NCBI GenBank assembly: GCA_963377175.1 | Contig: CAUJNA010000477.1 | Span: 157,562-221,561 of the forward strand | Length of the DNA: 64,000 bases | Direction: 5' to 3' | Source: Effrenium voratum | Taxonomy: Eukaryota > Sar > Dinophyceae > Suessiales > Symbiodiniaceae | In this document: one piece after another, positions 10,526 through 21,211 of the stretch | Layout: the number at the start of each line of letters is the position of its first letter | Numbering within the stretch: position 1 is the stretch's first letter | Position numbers and translations under genes: made by a program | Notes under the pieces: generated by a model | The model's database searches: none | Seen by the model: only the letters and a program-made list of their open reading frames with translations | Told to the model about the DNA's origin: nothing

Positions 10526-13390
10526 TGCTGGAAGCCACGTTCCTGAAGTTTGTCAGGGAGAACATGACTTCTCACATGACGGGCCTCAACAGGAAGAGAA
10601 GCGGCGCGGTCAAGTACATGGAAGTTCCCAGCAGGACCGTCAAAAGCATCATGGACAGACTGGAGTACTCGAACCCGTTCATCGACATCGAGGACGCCGG
10701 TTCATCAGGCCAAAACAAGAAAGCGGGCGAGTCCGATGAGGACGAGGCTGATCGTGGTTGTGAACCCGATGATGCCGAGGAGCCCGAAGCCAAACAATCG
10801 AGAGTCGAGAACATCGCCTCAACACGAGCAGAATTGTTGCGGATGTTTGAGGATCTTTGCGATCGAGCTGGCGAACTGCAGATTTGCATGAAGTGCGGGA
10901 AAGAAAACATTGCAAGAGCAATTGAGTCTGACTTGGCACGTGGCAAGATCACAATGCCGTTTCTTCCAGAAGGGCATCCCTCATCCGATGAAGACATCGA
11001 AATGCATGATGATGATGAAGAAATGGCTCCGATGTCCAGCGCCTGACAAACCGCATCAACCGGAAGCGGAGGCGCCGATCTTCTATCCGAGGGAGGAGTT
11101 CCACAAGTACAACTACGTCGTGAACCTAGATGGCTGATTTGGCAGAAGGAGGAGAACTCCATGTTGGTCAACTTGACCTACGCACGAATTCGAACGGAAC
11201 CATGAAGGAGTACAACCGCATGCTCGATTCGTTTGGTGGAGCAAGCCCCTCTTTGATTCCTCAACCCGGTGATGGGGCAGTTTGCGAAGGTGTACAAGGG
11301 TATTCATGTATGACCAGCACGCTGCCAAAGGGATTACACTTAGAAGTCATGAACACGCAGAGCAGAGACACAAGTTTCGTACAACGAGTACACAGCGTTT
11401 GGATCTAACATTCACCACCAAGACTTGTTCCATACGTCGAAAGCACTGGTGAAGATCCTACGACATCAAATTGGCCAAAAGTGGGGGAACCCTATTCCTT
11501 GCAATGGTGGAGGATGGGTGAACATCGACCACATCCTGAGTCGCGAGAGCGCGTTCCCGCAGGATCGGTACAAGAAGAGCGACAAATTTCAAATGGTCGC
11601 CGAGTGCATCAGATCGGAGGATCGGAAAGCACGAAAGCCGAGACTGCAGATCCTTGCTGCGAAGTTTGATCAGGAGATCGACATGGAGACGATGGCGGGT
11701 CTCATAGCTGCTGGATGGGCGAAGAACGACATTGACTGGATTCGTCGCGAGCATGGCGGATGGTGGCAACCATGGTGCATTCGAGCGTCATCAGGGCATT
11801 CGGATTTCGGATTCGCTCGTCCTGCTCAACCTTGCAAAACATCTTGTTCCCGAACATGTCCGATCGCTTGGGCGGAGCATTTCACGTGACAAAGCCATCA
11901 GCCCTGGAAGGTATCATTTTGAGAGGTATCGTTCCTGGCGGCAATGACAGTGCGCGAAGGCTGGCAGTAGACTTCGAAGTATTTGCACCTTGGGACAGCA
12001 AAAACATCTCGACCAAGACTGTAATGCACGACGGAGCTGACCTCATCGCCATCTACGTGCAATCAAAGAGGGAGAGACCATTCCCTTCAAAGAGATAAGT
12101 GCAATCTGGAGCGTCAAGTCCACGAAGAAAGGGCCTGTGAAAGAGGTTAGGCGGATGTACTCCCGCGCCGTCGGGAGCGAGATCTGTCCAGGACGCTGTG
12201 GGCGTGACCCCGGCGGACTTTCTTGGAAACCTCAACAGTTTCTTGGACGATGAAGACTCAGCGGACGCCGATGCTTGCGTCAACATCGGAGTGCCCAAAG
12301 CCAAGCCTTGGGCAAATCGTTGTTTGCTCAGCAGATTCATCGTCTACCGCGAGAACGACCCATCAAGCATTTCCAACAGAGTATGCCCAGCGTGCGCTAT
12401 CATTATTCAAATGGGATTTTGCTACTGCACGGCATGTGAATGTGAGTTCATTTCCACCGGCAAGTTCGTGATCCATGTGGATGACGACGAGCCAAGCTCA
12501 GCGAGAAGCAAAGGAAGATGCTGAGCGATTCGTCGCCGAGGAAGAACGACCCGACACCCAGGAGATGAGTGAGGAACGGTCTGCAGGCAGATCGTATCCC
12601 GTCGGATATCGGGACGGACATCGACGATGAAGACCCGGGAGTTTGTCCGGACAACCCAGAGGAGGATGCGGACGCAATTCATCTCCTGCAAGTCAAGGCC
12701 ATCTGCGTTGACGAAGCCGGCAAGGCATCATACCTCTCTGGATTCATTGGCGTCGTACTTTTCAAAGTATGAAAGGTGTTCGCCAACAACGAGGCAGATG
12801 TGGTCAAGGAGCCTGGCAAAGAAGGCGGACTATACTGTCCCTACATCTCGATCAACGGGAGGGACGATTGGATTTTCAAAGATGTTGATGAGCAGAATAT
12901 TCCAATCCCGCCAACCTATGAAGAGGTCACTGCCGCTCCTAAGTTCAAGAATGTGAGGTTCAAAAGCGCAAACCACAGGGACGAAGAAATGTTCTTTTGG
13001 TTCCTGCAGCTGAGAGGGCTATACATCATGTACCGGATTTGGACCGCCTGCAATATACTTGGTATTAAAGCAGAGCAGTTCAGAGGTGTCAGCCATCAGA
13101 AGGACATTGCCTTCGTCAGCGACACAATACTCCGTTGCATCGCCCTCGGCCTCAACTGCGATTACATGACCTTCTACCGAACAGATGTGAACATTGGACG
13201 CAAGTTCTTGAAACTTGAGCTTGGCAGCTTGGCGCCATCATTTGCGGCAAAGATGTCGACACTCCTTTTATCCAATGGTGCTATTCGAATCACGCAATAT
13301 ACATCTGCCCTCGCGCTTTATCGAGAAGATCAATCGGACCGAGGAGACACTAGATTCTCTGTTAGAAAGGTTCCGGTGGAGGGCGAGTAG
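10525..13390 (+). pseudogene. Tpt1/KptA-like multidomain protein, decayed copy 1
   Basis: This is a truncated, frame-broken paralogue of the protein at 23428-27676; it starts at about residue 490 of that copy. Matching blocks in order are: GLNRKRSG and an acidic linker (10525-11046); AEGGELHVGQLDL and LPKGLHLEVM (11130-11400); LVKILRHQIG and GGGWVNIDHIL (11425-11560); LQILAAKFD and WCIRASSGHSDFGF (to about 11820); then in a shifted frame GGAFHVT, GIVPGGN and FAPWDSKNISTKT (11870-12030). The C-terminal helical region LRGLYIMYRIWTACNILGIK and LRCIALGLNCDYMTFYRTD (12776-13390) closes it. The LRH, GGWV and GHS blocks are hallmarks of Tpt1/KptA 2'-phosphotransferases. At least four frameshifts separate the blocks. 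Its left end abuts the antisense Copia fragment. Confidence 0.7.
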
Positions 13391-14080
13391 AAAGGCCATC
13401 GCAGAAGCATCACACTGGTGATCAAGCATTTTCTTTACGATTTCTTCTACGTGGGGGACCAACTGCAATTTGCAGTTATATACAAAGCGGGATCGTGATA
13501 CTCATCGTGAATGATATCATGGCCAGCCGTGGTGGTACTCGTCGTGCACGGTACACTGGGCAAGCCAAAAGTATTTGCATGAGACTTGCACTTATCACCA
13601 CAAAATGTTTTTCTTGTGTCCGTACAGTATCGTCATCGGCGACTACTATTCTGGAGATGCGCGTGTGAAGCAGTTGACGCAAATCAGCAACAGTACAGTC
13701 TACAAGAGGTCTCGTGAATTTCCCGTACGGGGTGCGTCACTGAGGGTCGCCGGACAGCTGCCCGGGCGCGACACAGATGGACTGTCTACTACGGCGCCCT
13801 TCCTGGAGCAGGGTTCGCCTTCGAGCGACGACGATAGCTGGATCTCCGACCAGCGATGATAGCTTGATCTTTCGACCGCGCTTCAAAGCAAGCTGCGCCT
13901 GACACATTGCATGGATCAGCTGTGAAAAACGCTCATCATTCGGATAGAGATTGGGAAGGTAATGGGCGCTTCTTCTATTGAGATCTCTTGCGAAAGATGT
14001 AGCCTTAGGGCAAGGGTTCAAGTTCCTTGTAGATACAAAAGTCTTGGAAACCAGTATGGCGGTCCGGTCCACAGGGGCGG
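13391..14080. other. Spacer without recognisable gene
   Basis: Follows the decayed Tpt1-like copy. Short frames are open on both strands, but none shows a motif. It ends where the 14-kb minisatellite begins. Confidence 0.35.
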
Positions 14081-14084
14081 GATG

Positions 14085-14560
14085 TGGCGTCAGAATGCGG
14101 CGTCAGCGGGGAATGCGGCGTCAGCCAGGAATGTGGCGTCAGCCAGGAATGTGGCGTCAGGGAATGTGGCGTCAGGGAGGAATGTGGCGTCAGGGAATGT
14201 GGCGTCGGAATGCGGCGTCAGCCAAGAATGCGGCGTCAGGGAGGAATGTGGCGTCAGCGGAATGCGGCGTCGCCCAGGAATGCGGCGTCAGGGGTGAATG
14301 TGGCGTCGGGGAAGGCGGAGTCACAACGCGGCGTCAGCCGAAAATCTTGCGCCAGAGAATGTGGCGTCGGAATGCGGCGTCAGCCGGGAATGCGGCGTCA
14401 GGGAGGAATGTGGCGTCAGGGAATGTGGCGTCAGAATGCGGCGTCAGCCGTGAATGCGGCTTCATGGGAAAATGTGGCGTCAGGGAATGCGGTGTCACAG
14501 GTTTTTGGAATGCAGCGTCAGAATGCGAATTCAGCGTCATGTGGAAAAGCACTGTCCCTT
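14085..14560. repeat. Minisatellite of GGCGTCAG-containing units
   Basis: Variable units of about 14-22 bp with the core ggaatgyggcgtcag run through the whole interval. They create long false frames (ECGVSGECGV and NAASAGNAAS patterns). The right edge touches the AT-rich viral island at about 14577. Confidence 0.93.
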
Positions 14561-14576
14561 TTGCGGCCGCCCTGTA

Positions 14577-14691
14577 ATTCTGGATAATATCTCCAATTTC
14601 TAGAAATTCTACATACATCTTCTTCGTCCAAAGCATAACCAACAATATTATTAACTATTCCATTAGGTAAATTCAACTTGTATAATTCCAT
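14577..14691 (-). CDS. 5' end of a viral ORF, truncated by the minisatellite
   Basis: From ATG at 14691 the minus strand reads MELYKLNLPNGIVNNIVGYA followed by a segment ending NWRYYPELQG, where AT-rich sequence stops. The pattern (LP--IV-NI--YALDEED) recalls F-box-like or short viral regulatory proteins, but the piece is too short for a call. It lies downstream of the integrase on the same strand. Confidence 0.35.
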
Positions 14692-14820
14692 ATTTTCTTT
14701 TTTGAAGTGGCAGCAGTCGTAGCATTTCTTATTGATCTAATTATTGATTTCGGTTTCCACCACTTCTATTATAATATATTAAGTTAATATTTCTTTAAAT
14801 ACTTTTTCCAATAAATACAT

Positions 14821-15725
14821 TTATACCTTTAATAACTCATGTCTCAAAAATGCCCTGTAATAATTGTCAATATAATAATATTCCTGTCCTAACTTCTTTT
14901 CAATCTTTGCTATTTTGTAGGTTCGTTTAGTCCATACCCCTACTCTCTCCTTTTCATTCGGTCTCCTTTTCCTGAATTTCTTAACTTCATTTCCTACATT
15001 TAAATCTGGATAAACTATTTCTTTTGGCTTTCATACCTAAGTTTAAACTCACTTCTAATTGATGTTTAGGCTTTCTGGCTTCTGACGGTGTTAAGCCGTG
15101 CGAAGTGTGCTATAGTTCATTGTTATAAGTTAATATAATCTCGTGTATGTAGTCTGTCCATTGAATCGCCTTTCCTTTTTTCTCATCGTTTTCAACCCTC
15201 TTATACAAGCTATCTTTAAACGTCCTTATCGCCCTCTCCGCGAATGCTGGGTGGCCTCTGGTTCTGTGCAGCTCTATTTTTCACCCTTCAAGAAATCTAT
15301 AACACTTTGATTATTATAAGCTCCTTCATCGTCAATATAAATTAGTTTGGGCTTTCCATCCATTTTTTTAATACATTCCATCAGTCCTGCCAAAATGTCC
15401 GCTGGCTGTATTGACATAAGCGGGACAACAACCATATACTTAGAAAACATGTCAATACACATCATACCAACTTTCATTTTTGTTTAGGGATATCATTAAT
15501 GAACCATAAATCAATTTGAACCTCATAATATGCGTTTGGAGCTACAAATGAATTCTGCCCTCTCGGTTTAGCTTTCTGTTCTACATTCTTCTTAAACAAC
15601 TCATTAATATCGTTTATAGTTATTGTGTTATCCTTTTTCCTTGCTTCTTGTAAAGTGCGGTTCTTTGACCCGAAGCCTCCCTTATCATAATAAACATTAT
15701 TGATAATATCTTGCTTGGATGCCAT
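14821..15725 (-). pseudogene. DDE integrase of Polinton/virophage type
   Basis: From ATG 15725 the frame gives MASKQDIINN and a zinc/helical N-terminus, then EVQIDLWFINDIPKQK with the first catalytic Asp. After a one-base break it continues with VGMMCIDMFSKYMVVVPL and PKLIYIDDEGAYNNQSVIDF (second Asp). After another break come HRTRGHPAFAERAIRTFKDS with the catalytic Glu, GLTPSEARKPKHQLEV, and an SH3/chromo-like tail (VWTKRTYKIAKIEKKLGQEY, then AFLRHELLKV, stop at 14821). D-D-E spacing and the RHELLKV end fit integrases of Maverick/Polinton-like viruses and virophages, which insert the viral DNA into the host genome. In-frame stops and frameshifts show it is inactive. It is adjacent to the helicase gene on the same strand. 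Confidence 0.82.
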
Positions 15726-17640
15726 ATAAACTAAGATAGATATTTTTTTCCCGGCGATTACAGTTTAAACAGTAAGATATACAGTTTTCCTTATGATGGG
15801 CATAATCGTTGTTTATTCTTTGGGCTGTCATATTACTATGTATTACTCCATTATTTATTTCTATGTCAAACTCTGAACTGCATTTATTACATCTGGTATT
15901 AAGCCTGTCAAATCACCATTTGACATCATTTTTTTTGTCCATCTCTCTCTCTCTCTGCTTTCATGTCTTGTAATTTATACTGTTTATTATTATGTTCTCA
16001 ATGTCTGGTTACTTGTGCTTCATTTAAATCAGTATCGTCTATGTCTGCTTTGAAAAACTTCACTTTATTGATATCTCTGCACCTTGTAATCGCTGTGTAA
16101 ATCCACTCACGGCTGACCAAATGTGATTTATCCCATTCGTGTAAGTAATGCTTTTATCTACAGAAGCCCCTTGAGACGAATGACATGTAGCACAATATGC
16201 ATGTATAAAGTGCTTGTCTAAAGTCGTGGTGTTTGTCAGGAATATAGTTTTATTTTTGATATCTTGGATTTCTACTTTCCAATCATCAATACTAATAATT
16301 TCATAAGTAATATTTACAATTAAACACCTGCCCCATTTCTTTTTTATAAACTCTGCATATTACATGCTCTCCAATTTCATATTTATCTGTCTTTCCTAAA
16401 TTATTTCTTACGGTCTTGCTTACCCATTTGCACCTAGCATTAGTATAGGCAATGTTATGCTCTCCTTCCATGATGTCGCTTGTAATTTGAAAATGTGTAT
16501 TTACTATTTCCTTAATGGGCAGTTTACTTTTCCAAATGTCAATATATACATCATTCAACTTAATTTTATCTTCTTCTGTCTTAAGTCTCTTAGATATCTT
16601 AAGATAAATCTTATATTTATATATTTGATTAAGACAGTTGTTTAAATATGTCTCGCGGTCTTGGGTGTTAGTTAAATCAGCTATAGGTTTCAACTGCTTC
16701 CCGTCAGCAGTTCCTATAATTATCTTCTCTGGGTGCGTATCCTTAAACTCCCTGACTCTGTTCAACATATAATTACCCGCCATACCTAGCTCATCAAACA
16801 CAATACAATTATACTCAGAACGGCGTCGGCTTCGGTTTCTTGCTTCTGCCTGTTGTTAGGACATGCGAATAACACATTATAACCTATTTTTTCATATATT
16901 CACCTATATAACTCTTGCCACTTCCAGCCAGTCTTGCTTTTATCAAAACCGGATGACGCGCCACAATTTGCTCACAAATGCTTTTGGTGTCGTATTCGTC
17001 TTTAACATGAATTTTTACATTATTGTAAGTCGGAATTTCTGATAACTCATTAGCCTTAATTTTGTATATATCGCTTGGTGGCGATGCTTGTTTATGATCT
17101 TCAGCCCTCCATCCTCCCCTTCTGGTTGAACACTTAATTAATGTTTTAGCCTTGTCAATATTTTCCTATCAATAATGAAGGCATCGGTTTCAACACTATG
17201 CATATTGATATGGTTGTCTTTCAATGTCTTATAGTCTTTATGCATTTTAAAATTATGTCGTTGCATGAGTAGTTCTTTAATATACCTAAAGCCATTGGTT
17301 AAATCTTTTTTATGTGTCGTTGTCAAAGTATAATATTTGACTTCTGTTTCCGTCTCGACTTGTTTGATGTCGTAATATTTACCATCTATAATTGTATACT
17401 TTCCGGTATCAAACTGACAGCACAAATTATTATATGTATACAGAAATACATATTTTCCATTTTTGCTATCATCATCAGGCTCAAATTCTAAAACCATTCC
17501 CTCGCCTCTTTTCCTTTCTAATTCTTTAATATATTCATCTGTCATCTCTGTCAGTTCCGCGTCATCATAAAATCCACTAATCTTATTGATTCTTCCCCCA
17601 TACAGATTTTGATGATACAACGCTTCACTTAATGTCAAAT
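15706..17640 (-). pseudogene. Viral DNA polymerase tail fused to SF1 helicase, truncated
   Basis: The 5' part (17640-17138) encodes about 166 residues ending in NMHSVETDAFIIDRK. This looks like the palm motif C (xxTDxx) of a protein-primed family B polymerase; the call is tentative and the N-terminal exonuclease and palm regions are missing at the island edge. Next comes a superfamily 1 helicase: Walker A ARLAGSGKSYIGEYMKK (about 16930), Walker B IVFDELGMAGNYMLNRVREF (about 16810), motif V AYCATCHSSQGASVDKS (about 16190), and motif VI, in a shifted frame, EWIYTAITRCRDINKV (about 16090). A C-terminal zinc-ribbon-like tail has NTRCNKCSSEFDIE and YCLNCNRRE (about 15900 and 15750). Polymerase-helicase fusions of this order are known from virophages and Polinton-like viruses. 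At least four frame breaks. Confidence 0.72.
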
Positions 17641-17719
17641 ACTAAACTCTTCTGAGACTTGTTAGTTCCCTTGTCTAACTGTGTTTTGTTCACGTGTTGT
17701 TTCTTCATAAAGCAAACCG

Positions 17720-17742
17720 GCCGAATGGCCGTGTGGCTCAAG
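17720..17742 (+). other. Possible relic of the dinoflagellate spliced leader
   Basis: The segment ccgaatggccgtgtggctcaag resembles the end of the DinoSL (ccgtagccattttggctcaag as known from the literature): CCG, GCC and the last nine bases TGGCTCAAG match, with a 2-base length difference. It lies between the viral island edge and the 17.8-kb Copia element. SL relics mark genes copied back from trans-spliced mRNA. A chance match cannot be excluded. Confidence 0.25.
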
Positions 17743-17833
17743 ATTTCTGACTCCCGTTAGTGACTGCTAGGCAAAACGGTCGGGCGCCATAGCGCGGCGG
17801 GCGGGCCGGTCTTCAAGGGTAAGGTCTTTCCCG

Positions 17834-20800
17834 GTGCTAGGGGGTACCCGTGTTGGCGGCTGGCTTTCTCTGGGCCTGTTGGGCATCTACCTCATTTTCT
17901 ACCCCTTTGCATTCCTTCACCAACCAATATACTTCTTTTTCTTCCCTACCTGTTTGCTGTCACGTTCCACAATTTGGTCATCGTGGCCATTTGCTTCCCT
18001 GCGTCTCCTGGAGCTTCGCATCGTGGACCTGGCTTTGTTGACGATGAGGCCCACGCCAATCGCGGCAGTGCCGCACGCGCCAACCCCGGCTTAGACAGCC
18101 GGTTGTGGCCCATTCCCCCGGTGATGGGCGCAGAGCCCAATCCCGGGGTGATCACGGACGACTGGATCTTGTCTCAGGTCGTTTTTGATGAGGAAGCGGA
18201 GCCCCCTATCCCGACGGCAGTGCTCCAGATCGGGAGTCCCTATTCCCTTTTTGATGCTGGTTGGAGATCTCAGCCATCCCGACCTTCCCGATTCAACAGG
18301 CCTTTTGACGCCCTGCCCACGCATGAGCCTATTGAGGATTTTCCTCTTGAAGGTGAGAATGACCCCATGGAAGATTTCTCCCCTTCCCAATTTTGCAGGT
18401 TCGGCCCAACCCGGGGCGGGCGATCGAGCAATTGAGCATTGGCCGCAAACAGCTGGCCTTCCTCCTGTTTCAGGGTCATCTGATGTTGATGTCATTCATG
18501 ATCACCCCAGTCCGGCGGATATGGACTTCATCCCCGATGCAGTATCATCTTACTTGTCAGGTACCCGTGATCGGGATGCGGACCGCTACAACGCGGGTCC
18601 AAATCCACCACATTCCTGAGGTGCCCGAGATCGGGATGCGGACCGCTACAACGCTGGTCCAAATCCACTACCATCCTCAGTGAGATCAAGCCGTTGAGCA
18701 ACATCGTCAACAAAGGGCGTTGGCGAAAGCACCTTGGCAACGCGACTCGGTGGGAGCGACGTTTTGCGCCTCTCAGGCGTAATCGCAGCCTCGTCGATAA
18801 CATCGAGGATTCCAGGGATGGTCTCATCATCCTCATTTCCTCTCCTGGGTGGTTGATGAAACGGAATGTCGAGAAGATCAAAGGGAGTGGATCCAATACC
18901 AGTTGAATCCTGCTCGGATCCACCACTGGCATGATGGCTGGACTGCTCCTCGAGGTCGATTACATCAGGGGCGGACTCTTTTCGAGTCTGACGCCGATTG
19001 AAGGCCGCGAAGAGACCGGCATGGTTTCTTGATGAACTAGAGGACGGATTTGGGCCTGTGTTTCGCGGCCCGCATCCAATCGATGAGTACCTGAGGTTGG
19101 GTTGGTGGATTTGAGCCTGCGTTGTAGCGGCTCGCATCCCGAACTATCGAGCTGGATCATCATCTCTTGATTTTTCGTCGGGACAAACCGGCACTGACTC
19201 GCGAGCCACAAAAAGGAGCTCCGAGTCACCTGAGAGGCGCGAAGCTGCCCTTCGGTTGCGATCCAGTCTGCACCGATGTCTGAGAAGGACACTGATGACG
19301 GGATCATTGCCACGCCCAGGAACCGGAGACAGCGGTCTGATACCGCCGTCCCTGGGAATGAAGGGCTCCCATCGAATCCACCGACTGACAACTATCGTCC
19401 CCACCTTGTTTCAAATTGGAACTCTGAGTTGCGCTCCTGACAGGAAGGAGGGTGGGCGGGGAGCTAGTGACGCTAACAGCCGTCCTGCCCCTACCACTTC
19501 CGCAAATGCGGGCCATCCTGTCGCCTCTGAGCTTCAGCGACTCCTTCTCGCGATTCACAACAAGATCAAGGGGTGTAAGGCTGAAATCCAGGGGTGCAGA
19601 ACTGGGATTCGTTCATGTAGGGATGATATCAGCGCATGCGTTGGTGAGATCAAGAAGATCAACAACCACATCGACACCTTCGAGAAAAAGGTTGAGTCAT
19701 CCTTTTCTGCCGTTGCCGGAACGTTCTCGAGACAAGGCCAAGTTCCGTGAAATCCACGAGTGGATCGCTCGAAGCGAGAAGGAGATGAATGAGCGCTTCA
19801 AGATGTATGACGAGAGATCCAACTCTGTCACTGCATCTGCCGCTGGACTCCGCGAGCAGGCCAAGTCACTTGAGAACATCAAGGTTCAGCTCCTTAGGTG
19901 CTCCGAAATCGGGGCCCTTGAGGCTGAGATTCGAAGGATCAATGATGAGGTCGAGGCGAACTCCCGCAGTGTCATTGATATGGAGGGGACCATCTCAAGG
20001 GAAAGAACCATGACTGCAACTCATGTTTCAAGTGTAGCGATCAGTTTCCCCGATGCCGCACATGCAGAGGGAGAGGGGGAAAGCATGGTCTTCAGACATG
20101 TCTCATATGCAAGGAGGACTACTCCGATCAGCGCCTGACAAAGTGCGCCGGTTTGGGTCGACTGTCCGACCAATTTGCCTCGGATGCCTGAGAGCCCCTG
20201 ATGGAAAAACCAAGCATCACAAGGTGGCGCTGCTCCTGATCCTGGGTCTGGACCATCGCGTGGAGGCCCGTCGCATCGGAGCCCTGAACCACATGGGAAC
20301 TCTGGCTCCCGCTCCGGAGCCGCGGGACAGATGCCACCAAGGGCAATGTCATCACCCATCGTTGGGCGAGCTGCTTCGAGGGGAACCGCCGGTACATATC
20401 CCGGATGTTCTCCTACCGGAGGTGTTATCACTGGACAAGTCGAGCATGGAACGTCACAGGGAGTTACTCGCGGAAGGTACGGATCTGACGTTGCTGTGAC
20501 AAATCAGCAAACTCTGCAGCCTACTCACGGGATACAGGATAACTCTGGTGGATCAACTGGTTTCTCTCTTCCACCTGGACTCGGCAAAAGTGTGCGCGGC
20601 ATCAGTGGTGGCGACGGTATTGGGGTTCCCGATCTTCGTCGATCCTCTGCCGAAGACAGAGTATGTCCCCACTGCAACATCAATGTCAAGTCCAACGTTC
20701 CCGGAACACCTCCATGCTTTCAGACTTGCTCGCTACGGCGCACATCTTTGTGTGCCGCATGCTGCCCGCCTTCTGCCCGCCTTCATCAGGGAGCTGTTCT

Positions 20801-21211
20801 CTTTGTGCCTTTCCCATTGGCAGAGATGGCATTCTACCTCCCCATATTTTTGGGCAGGCTACTCGATTTGTCTTTGTTGCCCTGAGGCAAAAGCGCATTA
20901 CCTCGAAACCCATTGTCCAAAATCAGCAGGCTAACTGAAGAGGCTCAGGTGAAGAGGGGGACCAGGTTGAAAAGTCGCCAGATCCTCTTCTGCTTGATTG
21001 AGTACCTTCGTCCTGGCAAGGTTGGGAGCCAGTCGATTTGCACCAATGAGCTCCTTCGCCTATCCCTTGGCAGAGCTGCTGGTTCTGGTGAACCTCAGCT
21101 CGAGAAATTCCTTGACAAATGGGAAGGGCTTCTCGGCGGCATCACCGCGCCGATTGATCACCACGTCCTCCAACACGTCTGGTTCGACATTCACCATGTC
21201 TACTGCCCGAT
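17834..21211 (+). pseudogene. Gag region of a Copia-type element, decayed
   Basis: The + strand carries pieces of one protein in changing frames. A start region (17974-18435) holds PPVMGAEPNPGVITDDWILS. After an inverted block come a coiled coil with regular cysteines (about 19520-19730, NKIKGCKAEIQGCRTGIRSC), more coiled coil (19748-20020, WIARSEKEMNERFKMYDERS) and a Cys-rich zinc-binding block (about 20010-20150, CNSCFKCSDQFPRCRTC then CLICKEDY). A second Cys block lies at about 20660-20760 (VCPHCNINVKSN and CSLRRTSLCAACC). The last part (20913-21263) is open but unrecognised. The order coiled coil, zinc fingers, CCCH finger and integrase downstream indicates a Gag-Pol element. Multiple frameshifts and the inversion show it is dead. 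Confidence 0.55.
18646..19137 (-). pseudogene. Inverted block inside the Copia Gag region
   Basis: This stretch is open on the minus strand (RNHAGLFAAFNRRQTRKESA, then DETIPGILDVIDEAAITPER), while the flanking Gag parts read on the + strand. It is bounded by an inverted repeat: gatgcggaccgctacaacgc with tccaaatccac occurs on the + strand at about 18573-18610 and again at 18635-18670, and on the minus strand near 19140-19085. The simplest reading is an inversion through the repeated motif. The protein fits the serine- and aspartate-rich linker expected between the Gag start and the coiled coil. Confidence 0.55.

Noticed and set aside
13978..14587. NAAS/ECGV repeat proteins
   Set aside because: Translations of the GGCGTCAG minisatellite.
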